From: CAYYUA01 sp964542585
Lineage (GTDB): Bacteria > Bacteroidota > Bacteroidia > CAILMK01 > CAYYUA01
DNA: 64,000 bases
NCBI GenBank assembly: GCA_964542585.1
Contig: CAZIUI010000002.1
Coordinates: 118,497 to 182,496, forward strand
Direction of reading: 5' to 3'
The notes below the pieces were generated by a model that ran no database searches, was not told the DNA's origin, and saw only the letters and a program-made list of their open reading frames with translations. Positions 26,344 to 35,869 of this stretch are shown one piece after another (the first letter of the stretch is position 1; each line of letters starts with the position of its first letter). The position numbers were made by a program, and so were the translations under genes.

Positions 26344-27762
26344 GTGAAAGGGGATATGCAGGCATTGCACAGGTTCAAATGGCGGTACATTGACCAGCCA
26401 GTTTCAGCAGCTCCGCTAGCTATATTCCGGTTGTTTTTTGGGGCTGTTATGCTGGTAAGTATCCTCCGCTTTCTATGGAATGATTGGGTGCAGCAGCTAT
26501 ACCTTAAGCCAGCATTTCATTTTTCATATTTTGGTTTTGAGTGGGTACAGGCTTTTGGGCCATGGGGGATGTATGGATTATTTGCCCTCATGGCCCTTAG
26601 CGCTGTACTTGTGATGCTAGGGCTTTATTACCGCTTAAGTGTAATAACGTTTTTCCTGACCTTTACCTATGTAGAGTTAATTGACAAGACATACTACCTC
26701 AACCATTACTATTTCATCAGTTTGGTGGCTTTCATCCTGATAGCTCTTCCCGCGCACCGGTACTTTTCCCTTGATGTGCTTCGTAAGCCATCTCTCAAAA
26801 TGTCCAGAGTACCGGCCTGGACGGTTAATATCCTTCGTTTTCAATTAGCCATTGTTTACCTGAGCGCAGGTTTGGCTAAACTTAATCCTGACTGGCTTTT
26901 CCGGGCGATGCCTATGCGTACCTGGCTGACCGCGCATATGCACTGGCCGCTTATTGGGGGCCTTTTAGCTAAACCATGGGTAGCATTTGCCGGCAGCTGG
27001 TTTGGTGCGCTTTATGACTTATCAATTGTTTTCATTTTCATGGTTAAGCGGTTACGATGGCTTGGTTATGGATTGGTGGTATTTTTCCATGGGCTTACAG
27101 CTGCTTTATTCCAGATCGGGATGTTCCCTTACATCATGATTGGCGCCACTTTGATCTTCTTTTCCTCCGAATTTCATGACCGGTTAATCCAAAAGCTTAG
27201 TTATGGGTTCGGAATCGCCCAATACCAAGTAAAAGCCCATTTTAAGCCATCATTGTCATTATTGGGAACCAAGAATGGCCAGAAATGGCTAAAGCTGTTT
27301 TTCGTGTTTTTCATGCTATTTCAGGTCATCTGGCCCTGGCGTTTTTTGGCTTATCCGGGTAACTTATTCTGGAGTTACGAGGGATATCGCTTCTCATGGC
27401 GCGTCATGCTTACCGAAAAAGCCGGCACTGCTTTCTTTCAGGTAAAAGATCCCGATACAGGTAAAGCCGTTCACATAAGTACCAACGATTACCTCACCGG
27501 ATTCCAGGAAAAGATCATGGCAACCCAGCCCGGAATGATCCTGGAATTCGCTCATTATTTGGGTGAGCTATACCAAAAAAAGGGGATTAGGAACCCGATT
27601 GTAACTGTAAACAGCTATGTGGCGCTAAACGGCCGAAGTTCCCAACGCTTTATCGATCCGAATGTAAACCTGGCTGACTGTGAAAGAGGATTTCATCACA
27701 AAAGCTGGGTCATTCCTTTTAAGCTTAATAAGCACTCCAGTCCCCTCAATGTCATGCAGTAA
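26344..27762 (+). CDS. HTTM-domain membrane protein
   Basis: A 472-residue integral membrane protein of the HTTM family, distantly related to vitamin K-dependent gamma-carboxylase. The N-terminal half has several hydrophobic helices with the family blocks PLAIFRLFFGAVMLV, NHYYFISLVAFILIALPAHRY and QLAIVYLSAGLAKLNPDWL. The C-terminal ~140 residues after a last helix (LFFVFFMLFQVIWPWRF) form a soluble part. The start is GTG 26344 or ATG 26356. It lies 6 bp after imelysin, and the receptor gene starts inside its last codons. Catalysis of carboxylation has not been shown for this branch; it may modify or help to assemble the neighbouring exported proteins (speculative). Confidence 0.85.
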   Translation: MKGDMQALHRFKWRYIDQPVSAAPLAIFRLFFGAVMLVSILRFLWNDWVQQLYLKPAFHFSYFGFEWVQAFGPWGMYGLFALMALSAVLVMLGLYYRLSVITFFLTFTYVELIDKTYYLNHYYFISLVAFILIALPAHRYFSLDVLRKPSLKMSRVPAWTVNILRFQLAIVYLSAGLAKLNPDWLFRAMPMRTWLTAHMHWPLIGGLLAKPWVAFAGSWFGALYDLSIVFIFMVKRLRWLGYGLVVFFHGLTAALFQIGMFPYIMIGATLIFFSSEFHDRLIQKLSYGFGIAQYQVKAHFKPSLSLLGTKNGQKWLKLFFVFFMLFQVIWPWRFLAYPGNLFWSYEGYRFSWRVMLTEKAGTAFFQVKDPDTGKAVHISTNDYLTGFQEKIMATQPGMILEFAHYLGELYQKKGIRNPIVTVNSYVALNGRSSQRFIDPNVNLADCERGFHHKSWVIPFKLNKHSSPLNVMQ

Positions 27763-30250
27763 ATCTACCGTAAGAGGCTTCCAGGTTTACAAGGTTTTGA
27801 TCCCAATCCTTTTTATGCTTGCCCCTCTATGGCTAGCAGGCCAAACGGCAAACATCGAAGGACGGGTAACCTGGGCTAGCAATGGTAAGCCGGTTAAAGG
27901 AGCTGAAGTGGGCATCCCGGCAACTACTATTAGCAGTGTTACAGATCAAGATGGTCGCTACGTTCTTAAAAATTTACAAGAGGGTCAATATAAAGTCAAA
28001 GTTTTTCTGTATGGATACCGCAGCGCAGTAAAACAAGTGCAATTAACTTCAAAAGTTACCTCGGTCAACTTCCGTATTGACACTTTATCCAAGGATTTAG
28101 AGGGTGTGACTATTAAAGGCAAGGACAACTTCAATTTCGGCGTACGCAATCTGCGTTCAGTGGAAGATGCAGGCATTTACTCCGGCAGAAAAACAAAAGT
28201 GATTAAAGCGGATCAGATAAAGGGAAACGTGGCTTTTGATAAGGGGCGGCATATCTTTAACAAGGTAGCTGGTTTAAACGTATGGGAAAGTGATGGCGCC
28301 GGGCTACAACTTGATGTAGGCTCCCGGGGCTTGAACCCCAAACGGACAGCCAACTTCAACACCCGCCAGAATGGTTACGATATTGCAGCAGATGCCTTAG
28401 GCTATCCAGAGACTTATTATACACCACCGACCCAGGCACTTGAGCAGATAGAAATTATACGCGGTGCTTCCTCCCTTCAATATGGGCCCCAATTTGGGGG
28501 TATGATCAATTTTAAAATGAAAGAGCCGCCAACGGATGATGTTTTTCAATTGAATACAGCGCTTAGCTTATCCATGTACTCACCCATGAATCAACCCGGA
28601 TATGGCCCAGCCAGTGCTTATACAAGTGTAGCAGGCAGCAGCAAGGATGATAAGTGGTCCTATTTTGGTTATTACAAATACAAGCAAGGAGGCTTTCCAA
28701 GTGGGGATGGTTGGCGACCAAATTCAGAATTCCGGCTTCATAACAGTTTTGCCTCTACCACCTATCAACCTACCGAAGACCTGTCTGTAAGCCTGGAGCT
28801 AACAAAAATGAACTACCTTGCTCAACAGCCTGGCGGGCTTACCGATGAGCTTTTTCGAAAGGATCCCGGGCAAAGTATTCGTGACCGCAATTGGTTTCGC
28901 GTAGACTGGAACATGGCTGCGCTGAAGGTGAATTATCAAATAGCCAATCAGCTTAAGCTAAATATCAGGAATTTCGGGCTTATGGGTAGCCGCTTCAGCC
29001 TGGGATACCTTGGACGAATTGACAGGACGGACCCGGGAGAAGAGCGAACGCTTCTGAAAGATCAATACCGGAACTTCGGCAATGAAACTCGTCTACTCTA
29101 CGATTACCAGCTACTAGGGCAACAGCACAATTTATTGGTAGGTACAAGGTTTTACCAAGGCCGGACGCAAAGAAGACAAGGATTCGGCAATGATAATAGT
29201 GGGCCAAATTTTTCTTTTACAAACCCGCCTGATCGGGATCAATCGGATTATACTTTCCCAAGCCGGAACTTTTCAGTTTTTGCAGAAAACAAGTTTTCTA
29301 TAACACCCTCATTCAGTATTACGCCTGGCTTCCGCTTCGAGCACATCCAAACAGAAGCCAATGGCGTTTACCAAACGGTGAATACGGATGGCGCTGGCAA
29401 TATCATTTTCCAGGACACCCTGGATGAAAACCGCAACCGTACCCGCAACTTTTTTTTATTCGGACTTGGGCTGAGCTATAAACCTTCTCCTTACTTGCAG
29501 TTTTACGGCAATTTTTCTCAGAACTACCGGGCCATTAGTTTTAATGATATGCGCATTATCAATCCCAACCTTACAGTTGATACACAGTTGCAGGATGAGC
29601 AAGGTTTTACCGGCGATATTGGCGTTCGCGGACAACTAGCTGACATCCTAACCTATGACTTCAGTATTTTTGGTATTGCTTATCAAGATAAAATTGGGGC
29701 TATTTTAAAAACAGATACTACCACCTTTCAAACTTTTCGGTATAGAACGAATATTGCTGATGCCCTCCACTACGGCCTCGAAAGTTTTGCTGAAGTAGGG
29801 CTTCTCCAATTAGCCGATATTCATTCGCCGGATACCAAACTATCCATTTATGGGAATTTTTCCTGGCTGCAAGCCACCTACACCAATAGTGATGAGCCGG
29901 GTATTGAGGGAAATAACGTAGAATATGCCCCACCTATCAAGTTACGTACAGGTTTAAACCTGGAAACTGGTGACTTTCAAGCTTCTTTTCATTTTAGCCA
30001 CGTCAGTAAGCACTACTCGGATGCTACCAATGCTGATCAAACGATTAGTGCTATCCATGGAAAGGTTCCTAGTTACAGCTTAGTAGATGTTTCTGCTGCT
30101 TATCATTTTGATCCTTTAACCCTTAAGGTTGGGATTAACAACCTTTTAAACAAGTCCTATTTCACCAGAAGAGCTACGGGATATCCGGGTCCGGGGATTA
30201 TTCCCGGCAAGGTTCGCAGCCTGTATGCTACTTTAAAAGGTCAATTTTAG
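27749..30250 (+). CDS. TonB-dependent outer-membrane receptor
   Basis: An outer-membrane transporter of about 833 residues. The start at ATG 27749, overlapping the HTTM gene by 14 bp, gives a signal peptide ending LWLAGQ. An N-terminal carboxypeptidase-like domain (NIEGRVTWASNGKPVKGAEV, about 38-115) is typical of Bacteroidota receptors. The plug domain includes IEIIRGASSLQYGPQFGGMINF, and the barrel ends in the usual aromatic strand (SLYATLKGQF). The plug and barrel resemble siderophore/iron-citrate receptors rather than SusC. It is the last gene of the DUF4856-imelysin-HTTM unit, so the four products probably act together in uptake of a metal complex; the substrate is unknown. Confidence 0.9.
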   Translation: MSCSKSTVRGFQVYKVLIPILFMLAPLWLAGQTANIEGRVTWASNGKPVKGAEVGIPATTISSVTDQDGRYVLKNLQEGQYKVKVFLYGYRSAVKQVQLTSKVTSVNFRIDTLSKDLEGVTIKGKDNFNFGVRNLRSVEDAGIYSGRKTKVIKADQIKGNVAFDKGRHIFNKVAGLNVWESDGAGLQLDVGSRGLNPKRTANFNTRQNGYDIAADALGYPETYYTPPTQALEQIEIIRGASSLQYGPQFGGMINFKMKEPPTDDVFQLNTALSLSMYSPMNQPGYGPASAYTSVAGSSKDDKWSYFGYYKYKQGGFPSGDGWRPNSEFRLHNSFASTTYQPTEDLSVSLELTKMNYLAQQPGGLTDELFRKDPGQSIRDRNWFRVDWNMAALKVNYQIANQLKLNIRNFGLMGSRFSLGYLGRIDRTDPGEERTLLKDQYRNFGNETRLLYDYQLLGQQHNLLVGTRFYQGRTQRRQGFGNDNSGPNFSFTNPPDRDQSDYTFPSRNFSVFAENKFSITPSFSITPGFRFEHIQTEANGVYQTVNTDGAGNIIFQDTLDENRNRTRNFFLFGLGLSYKPSPYLQFYGNFSQNYRAISFNDMRIINPNLTVDTQLQDEQGFTGDIGVRGQLADILTYDFSIFGIAYQDKIGAILKTDTTTFQTFRYRTNIADALHYGLESFAEVGLLQLADIHSPDTKLSIYGNFSWLQATYTNSDEPGIEGNNVEYAPPIKLRTGLNLETGDFQASFHFSHVSKHYSDATNADQTISAIHGKVPSYSLVDVSAAYHFDPLTLKVGINNLLNKSYFTRRATGYPGPGIIPGKVRSLYATLKGQF

Positions 30251-30308
30251 ACCTTCCCTCATCACCAAAATTCTTCAGCAGGTCTTAAGTTTGACAAAAA
30301 ATCCTTCT

Positions 30309-30542
30309 ATGGCTGTCAATGTGGTGTTTATGGGTTCCTTGGCCGAAGCCACTTTTACCCGGAATATTAAGGTCGAACATTGCGACAATATTCACTCCCT
30401 GTACCGATACCTCGAAGAACAATTCCCGGACCTGAAAACGCATGCTTTTAAAATCCTGCATAACAATGAGTTCCTGAATAAGGAAATCAGCCTGGAAGAT
30501 GGTGATGAAGTGGTACTGCTTCCACCTCATAGTGGCAATTGA
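30309..30542 (+). CDS. MoaD/ThiS-like ubiquitin-fold protein lacking terminal Gly-Gly
   Basis: A 77-residue beta-grasp protein. VNVVFMGSLAEATF, the central RYLEEQFPDLKTHAFKIL and the late LEDGDEVVLLPP block match small sulfur-carrier proteins of the MoaD family. In functional carriers the chain ends in Gly-Gly (usually PPxSGG), which is adenylated and thiocarboxylated. Here the end is PPHSGN, so the last residue is Asn. The ATG at 30309 is preferred to a TTG at 30291. No molybdopterin or thiamine gene is nearby. It lies 58 bp after the TonB receptor and 176 bp before a VAO-type flavoprotein gene. It may be a non-carrier relative. Confidence 0.75.
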   Translation: MAVNVVFMGSLAEATFTRNIKVEHCDNIHSLYRYLEEQFPDLKTHAFKILHNNEFLNKEISLEDGDEVVLLPPHSGN

Positions 30543-30718
30543 AGTTGAGAGGTTGGGTTGCTTGAAATTTATTAACTTAGTAATCTATAGGTTATCCTAA
30601 CCCATTTGCATAAATCAAATCTTTTGCTAAAATTTACCCTTCATGATAAAATGATTTTTTATATTGTAAGCTATTGTTAAAAGTCCTCTAAAATTACACT
30701 CGCCAAAAACAGCAATTT

Positions 30719-32218
30719 ATGCCCTCGCAAGTATTCGAAGCTAACCAAGAGGCTATAGACCGTCTCAAAGGTTTACTAGGAGGAGATGCCGTTTTCACAA
30801 ATGGCACTACCATGGAAGAAGCTAATCAAAATACAAGCGCTTTTGATGCACCGGAGCTTTCGGGACTTGTTATACCTGAGACTATCGAACAGCTTAAGGA
30901 AATCATTAGCGTAGCCCGAGAATTCAGGTTGCAGGTTTACCCTTACAGCAGCGGTTTTAATTGGGGTTTAGGATCCCGTTTACCGGCTTGTGAAAACTGC
31001 ATCCTACTGAGCCTGGAAAAGCTGAATAAGATCCGCGAAGTGAATGAGGATTACCATTATGCCGTTATAGAACCTGGTGTTACCCAAAAGCAATTGGCCG
31101 ATTACCTGAAGGATAATGGGAAAGCGCTACAACTTAATGTTACGGGATCTTCACCCCATAGTAGTGTGGTTGGCAATATCCTGGAAAAAGGAACCGGATT
31201 TCGCAATCACCGGATAGAAGACGTTAGAGGAATGGAAGTTTTGCTAGGCAATGAGGAGCATTTGCGCACCGGGTTCTGGGATGATGCCCCGGAAAATACC
31301 ACGGTACATCACTTTAAATATGGTTTGGGTCCTTACCTTGACGGCATTTTTCTTCAATCCAACCTGGGCATTGTAACGGCTGCTGTGGTAAACCTGATCC
31401 CGGAGCGGGAAGATGTATGGATGCTCACGTGCCACGTGACAGACAACAAACTTCAGCAGTTCATCAATAACATCAATTGGCTGTACCGGGATCATTATTT
31501 ACAATCTTCCATGCATATCGGCAACGAAGTACGGACCCGTATAGCTAGCGAGGCTGATGAAGGAATTTCCCAATGGACCGCATGGACCACTATTAGTGGA
31601 GATAGAAAATTTTTGGAGTTTGTAAGCCAGGAAATAACCCTGAGACTAAGTCAAAGCTGTAAAAGCTTAAATTTCTTCTCCTCCGAGCAAATTAATGATA
31701 AGAATGCTGATCCCTTTTTACAGGAAATGTATCTCCTACATCAAGGGAACCCTTCCCATCTCTTTTTAAAGGCTATGAAAGAGAGTGTCGGGAATCTTGG
31801 GAATTTTGATCCTGATAAAATTGACCAAAGCCGCTACGGCATGTTGTGTTGCCTTCCGATCATTCCCTTCAGTGGCTATGAAGCACAGCGCGCGAAGACC
31901 CTCATATACGAAGTGTGCGCTAAATACAACACCACCCCAGCCGTTACCCTAAACCCTATGAATGACCTTTACCTGGAAGCGGTAATCAACCTTTATTTTG
32001 ACCGGAAAAACGACAGGGAAATTACTATGGCGCATCAATGTAATGAAGAATTACATAAAAGCCTTTACGAAGCTCAATACAGGTTTTACCGAATGGACAT
32101 TAAGTTAATGCAGAAATACGTTACTGAGGAGTCTCCATTTTGGAGAACGATCCGGGATCTGAAATCATCCCTAGACCCAGAAGGTATTATCGCGCCTATG
32201 CGTTACAATTTAGCCTAG
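30719..32218 (+). CDS. FAD-binding oxidoreductase (PCMH/VAO family)
   Basis: A 499-residue flavoprotein. The N-terminal PCMH-type FAD domain (about 40-230) shows LSGLVIPETIEQLKEIISVA, YPYSSGFNWGLGSRLP and LQLNVTGSSPHSSVVGN, the last two being FAD-contact segments of the vanillyl-alcohol oxidase / p-cresol methylhydroxylase group. The C-terminal half is the cap domain and ends in SSLDPEGIIAPMRYNL, as in that group. The closest functional class is 4-cresol dehydrogenase-like, but the substrate cannot be derived from sequence. No cytochrome subunit gene is adjacent. Its 3' end overlaps the response-regulator gene on the other strand by 9 bp. Confidence 0.85.
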   Translation: MPSQVFEANQEAIDRLKGLLGGDAVFTNGTTMEEANQNTSAFDAPELSGLVIPETIEQLKEIISVAREFRLQVYPYSSGFNWGLGSRLPACENCILLSLEKLNKIREVNEDYHYAVIEPGVTQKQLADYLKDNGKALQLNVTGSSPHSSVVGNILEKGTGFRNHRIEDVRGMEVLLGNEEHLRTGFWDDAPENTTVHHFKYGLGPYLDGIFLQSNLGIVTAAVVNLIPEREDVWMLTCHVTDNKLQQFINNINWLYRDHYLQSSMHIGNEVRTRIASEADEGISQWTAWTTISGDRKFLEFVSQEITLRLSQSCKSLNFFSSEQINDKNADPFLQEMYLLHQGNPSHLFLKAMKESVGNLGNFDPDKIDQSRYGMLCCLPIIPFSGYEAQRAKTLIYEVCAKYNTTPAVTLNPMNDLYLEAVINLYFDRKNDREITMAHQCNEELHKSLYEAQYRFYRMDIKLMQKYVTEESPFWRTIRDLKSSLDPEGIIAPMRYNLA

Positions 32219-32605
32219 ATACAACGCCACTTGGTTAATATCCAAGGGTTTTTTGAGCACATCACTAATTAGGGGGTGTGCTTTTGCACGGTTCAGGTCC
32301 AATTCATCCCTTGATGAGGACACCATTAGAATCAGGCAATGCTGAATGATGGTATCCGGAAATTCCTGGAAATGTTCCAAAAATTGAAATCCATTCATAT
32401 CCGGCATGTAAATATCCAAGAGAATCAAATCCGGGTATTTTCCTCTTCCTTTTACCTCGTTTAAATAATTTAGCCCATCCTGAACGGAAGACTTGGTTTC
32501 CACCTCATCTACGTGCCCTCTTTTTAGCAGAAGCTTTTTGTTGATTTCCTGATCGATCTCATTATCATCGATCAGAAGGACGGTTTTGGGCTTATTTTGA
32601 TTCAT
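32210..32605 (-). CDS. Single-domain response regulator
   Basis: A stand-alone receiver domain of 131 residues. The acidic pocket is VLLIDDNEID, the phospho-accepting Asp is D64 in ILLDIYMPDMNG, and the conserved Lys is in VLKKPLD. There is no output domain. It follows the PAS kinase gene by 6 bp and is surely its partner. Such receivers act by protein-protein contact, often in phosphorelays or in motility/behaviour control. The output is unknown. Confidence 0.93.
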   Translation of the reverse strand: MNQNKPKTVLLIDDNEIDQEINKKLLLKRGHVDEVETKSSVQDGLNYLNEVKGRGKYPDLILLDIYMPDMNGFQFLEHFQEFPDTIIQHCLILMVSSSRDELDLNRAKAHPLISDVLKKPLDINQVALYLG

Positions 32606-32611
32606 AAGGAT

Positions 32612-34504
32612 TCATTTAGGAAGGCGTACTTTAAAAGTACTGCCAACACCAGGTTGAGAGTCAACATGGATAGAACCTCCTAGCTTTTTTACTGTTTCGT
32701 TAACAATGGACAATCCCATACCCGTTCCCTGGCCTTGATCTTCTCCACGATAAAAGAACTCCCAAACTTTTCCAAGTTTATCTTTTGGGATCCCATTCCC
32801 ATTGTCGCTTATAGTTATACACGCATCACCCTCACATTGCGCTAAGGTAACTTTAATATTGGTTTCGGGCTTACTATAATCCTGGTATTTTACTGCGTTG
32901 GACAATAAGTTACTCAATACAATACTTATCCTATACTTATCAGAATGAAACCCTTCGCTCATCTTATTCTCGACTGATAACGCTACACGATCGGCCCCTT
33001 CCATATATTGGAAATGCTCAAAAGTACCGTACACGAGGTCTTCAAAATCAATCCATTCATAACTCTGCTGCGTCTTAGCATTCCGGTAATAATCTATAAG
33101 ATCATTGACAAAATCCTCCAGTTTGTTGACACTCGTCCCGATCAAGTTAAAATAATGCTGCATCGTAGGATTCGGCTCCTCCATATCCGCCAACTGAAGT
33201 ACGCCTTGAATAGAGGTTAAAGGCGCCCTTAGATCATGGGATGCACTGTAAATAAACCGGTCCAGGTCACTATTTTTCTTCCTGAGTTCCTCGTTGGTAT
33301 TTTTTAGTAATTCTTCAGCCTCCTTGAATTCGGTGATATCAGCAATTACTCCGTCATAAACGATACCCTCCTGCGAGTCATTGATTTTGTTACAGCTAAC
33401 AAGGCCCCAAAACCGACCTTGTTGGTCGTTGAAAAGGAATGGTACCTCCCGGTTATTAAAACTACCCTGGGTACCTTCTATATCCGTCAGTACATTACGG
33501 CCTTCGGGGTCTACATTAAAAAAATCACCCCCTGCTTTATTCAACTGGTACAATGAGTTATATTCAAAAATTCTTAAAAATGCGTCATTTACGTAAAGAA
33601 ACCCTCTTTCAGGACTGAACCGGTAAATACCGTCCTGGATATTGGCATTTATAGATTTAAGGAGGTTTTCATTGGCCGCAGCTCGTTCCTCCGCTAACTT
33701 GCGATCGGTTATATCAAAACCGTAGCCCAGAACAAACTGGAATTCCCCGGCTTCATCATAAATAGGAGTAAAATTACGTAAATGAACAACTTTATTGTGA
33801 GCATCTTTCCAGATTTCTTCCTCCCATTTAATTTCCTGCTGCTGGGATAAGGCCTGTTGAAAGTAATACCTGCGCTCCCAGGCTATGTTAAGATCCTTAC
33901 CACGATAACGACAAAATTCAAAATCATCTTTACCAATTATCCAGTTTCGGAGGTAATCATCCGATATAGCAGTTTTATTGCAAAAAACATAGCGATGCTC
34001 CTCATTGAAAACCACTAACTGGACAGGCATGGTAGAAAGGATATGCTCATAAAATTGCTCATTTTTGTTAAGATTATCCAAGGCTCCTTTTTGTTGGGTT
34101 ACGTCCTTAAGCGTTCCGTTGAAATAGGATACATGGCTTTCATCCTTAAAGATAGCTTTGGCATGGAGCAACACCCATTTTGAAGCATCGTATTTTTCAG
34201 AAAGCTTGAAAAGCATGTTAACACTTGGCTTAGCTGGAATAGCACTTTCCAGCCGATTGGCAACCCGCTCCCAGTCTTTAGGATTCACCAGGGATTTGAG
34301 GTCTTGACCCGCTTTTCCAACACTGGAAGAAGGCACACCTAAAAAAGCTGAAAGCTCTTCAATATCATATGTCAGCGGAAAGCCTTTATCATTTTGAATA
34401 GTGATGTTGGCTTGAGGCAATTGCTTCAAAAATTGCTCTATAAGCCATTCAGCATCCCTTACTTGATCAGGCGTAGGATTTCGTGTAGGAACGCTTTGTG
34501 ACAT
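32612..34504 (-). CDS. PAS-domain sensor histidine kinase
   Basis: A 630-residue soluble kinase. Three PAS regions are visible: about 20-145 (ending GTLKDVTQQKG), 150-275 (GYGFDITDRKLAEE) and 280-400 (VIADITEFKEAEE). The transmitter begins with the H box SASHDLRAPLTSIQG (His about 413) and continues to an HATPase domain with LLSNAVKYQDY, SDNGNGIP and GTGMGLSIVN. No transmembrane helix or signal peptide is evident. The receiver gene is 6 bp downstream, so the pair is an operon. A candidate promoter is at 34540-34570. The stimulus cannot be inferred; the sensor domains are divergent. Confidence 0.93.
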   Translation of the reverse strand: MSQSVPTRNPTPDQVRDAEWLIEQFLKQLPQANITIQNDKGFPLTYDIEELSAFLGVPSSSVGKAGQDLKSLVNPKDWERVANRLESAIPAKPSVNMLFKLSEKYDASKWVLLHAKAIFKDESHVSYFNGTLKDVTQQKGALDNLNKNEQFYEHILSTMPVQLVVFNEEHRYVFCNKTAISDDYLRNWIIGKDDFEFCRYRGKDLNIAWERRYYFQQALSQQQEIKWEEEIWKDAHNKVVHLRNFTPIYDEAGEFQFVLGYGFDITDRKLAEERAAANENLLKSINANIQDGIYRFSPERGFLYVNDAFLRIFEYNSLYQLNKAGGDFFNVDPEGRNVLTDIEGTQGSFNNREVPFLFNDQQGRFWGLVSCNKINDSQEGIVYDGVIADITEFKEAEELLKNTNEELRKKNSDLDRFIYSASHDLRAPLTSIQGVLQLADMEEPNPTMQHYFNLIGTSVNKLEDFVNDLIDYYRNAKTQQSYEWIDFEDLVYGTFEHFQYMEGADRVALSVENKMSEGFHSDKYRISIVLSNLLSNAVKYQDYSKPETNIKVTLAQCEGDACITISDNGNGIPKDKLGKVWEFFYRGEDQGQGTGMGLSIVNETVKKLGGSIHVDSQPGVGSTFKVRLPK

Positions 34505-34539
34505 TCGTGTCTTGTTGAGCTTATGGTTACTCTAAAGTG

Positions 34540-34570
34540 TAAAAATAAGCACTCAAGACCATGCCCCAAA
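34540..34570 (-). promoter_or_regulatory. Candidate promoter of the kinase/receiver operon
   Basis: Minus strand: TTTG (34567-34570), 19-nt spacer, TATTTTTA (34540-34547), one mismatch to TAnnTTTG. An AT-rich inverted repeat AATAATAT/ATATTATT with a 5-nt loop lies upstream at 34618-34638. Confidence 0.45.
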
Positions 34571-34662
34571 ACACCCCAATAAATTTTTTATAAAAGTATC
34601 TATATATAAAAATTTCGAATAATATCGGGTATATTATTTTATAGAGATTAACCTCTATTTAA

Positions 34663-35391
34663 TTATGAATTGTACCGCTCCATCTGAACGTAATTCAGAA
34701 ATTCATTCCTGGTTGCTTTTTCCCGAAATTGACCGCTATACTCAGCTGTAATGGTACTACTGCCCACATCCTGAATACCTCTTGCCCGCACACACATGTG
34801 GTTGGCATCTACGAGAACGGCAATATCCTCTGTTTCCAAGGCTTCTTTTAAAGCATTGGCGATTTGCTTCGTCATTCTTTCCTGAACTTGTGGACGTTTA
34901 GCAAAATACTCCACAATTCGGTTAATTTTAGAAAGCCCAATAACTTTACCACTGGAAATATAGGCAACGTGGGCCCTGCCTTCAATGGGAAGGAAATGAT
35001 GCTCACAATGAGAATGCACTTTAATGTTCTTCTCTACCAACATCTCATTGTAGGCGTATTTATTATCAAATAGGGATACCTTAGGTTTATTGGATGATTT
35101 TAAACCGCTGAAAATTTCCTGCACATACATCTTGGCCACCCGGTGCGGGGTTCCTTTTAAGCTATCATCTTTTAAATCCAATCCTAGGGTTTCCATTATA
35201 GAAGCAAAGTGCTGCTCAATCTTAGCAATCTTTTCGTTATCGGAAAGATCTTTAGCTTCGCTTTTAACCGGAGTGGATTTAGTATTACTTAGATGCTCTT
35301 CGCCGATCTCTTCAACAGAGAGGTTGGATAATTCCGGGTTTTTGAAATCTTCGGATTTGTAGCTCATTGGCAGATTGGCCTTTACTGTCAT
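34663..35391 (-). CDS. folE: GTP cyclohydrolase I
   Basis: First enzyme of tetrahydrofolate (and tetrahydrobiopterin-type) synthesis, converting GTP to dihydroneopterin triphosphate. The 242 residues have a ~55-residue acidic N-terminal extension of low conservation, then the catalytic core from about 55: LKGTPHRVAKMYVQEIF, the zinc-ligand block HSHCEHHFLPIEGRAHV (Cys and His), SKINRIVEYFAKRPQVQERM and the second zinc Cys with VDANHMCVRARGIQD. All expected core motifs are intact. A Met at residue 9 is an alternative start. It is alone, upstream of the kinase operon on the same strand but 158 bp away. Confidence 0.95.
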   Translation of the reverse strand: MTVKANLPMSYKSEDFKNPELSNLSVEEIGEEHLSNTKSTPVKSEAKDLSDNEKIAKIEQHFASIMETLGLDLKDDSLKGTPHRVAKMYVQEIFSGLKSSNKPKVSLFDNKYAYNEMLVEKNIKVHSHCEHHFLPIEGRAHVAYISSGKVIGLSKINRIVEYFAKRPQVQERMTKQIANALKEALETEDIAVLVDANHMCVRARGIQDVGSSTITAEYSGQFREKATRNEFLNYVQMERYNS

Positions 35392-35859
35392 TTTTCAAGT
35401 TATAGTAACGAGTGGAAGGGTGAGCAAGTTCAAGCCGGACAGCATCCTTTTCAGAAAAAGCTAAAGATTCGCTTCTATTAAGGATAGCTTAACCATTAAA
35501 CCGTCAGAACTAAACCGCTAAGTAAACCCTTTTCATTAGGCCTATGCCTTAACAAACCCCTTAGGAAAAACTGGTTAAATACCAATCTTGATTAGATTTA
35601 ATCCAAAATCCATGATAGCTTTTTGGTAGCATCAATGCTAAGGAATCAGGTTTACAGGCTATGACCAGGAACCGGGGAAATTTTTTAATTAACCTTTAAG
35701 CTACAAAGAATGAGGATATGTGAACTCAAAGCTTATTAGTTGATGAGGCTAAATTAACGGCTGAATTTTGACTTAAACTAACAGCTCCTTCTTTCTAACA
35801 AAGCCAAACCATATTTTGCCGATTAATGGCATGGAGGTAAAGCCCTAATAGCCTTTTAA

Positions 35860-35869
35860 NNNNNNNNNN
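35860..35869. other. Assembly gap (10 N)
   Basis: Ten consecutive N; the true length and sequence here are unknown. Fixed-size short gaps are often placed where a repeat could not be resolved. Confidence 0.95.

Noticed and set aside
30590..30602. GGTTA-TCC-TAACC before the flavoprotein gene as an operator
   Set aside because: A 5-bp repeat with a 3-nt spacer is too short to support, and no promoter context is clear.
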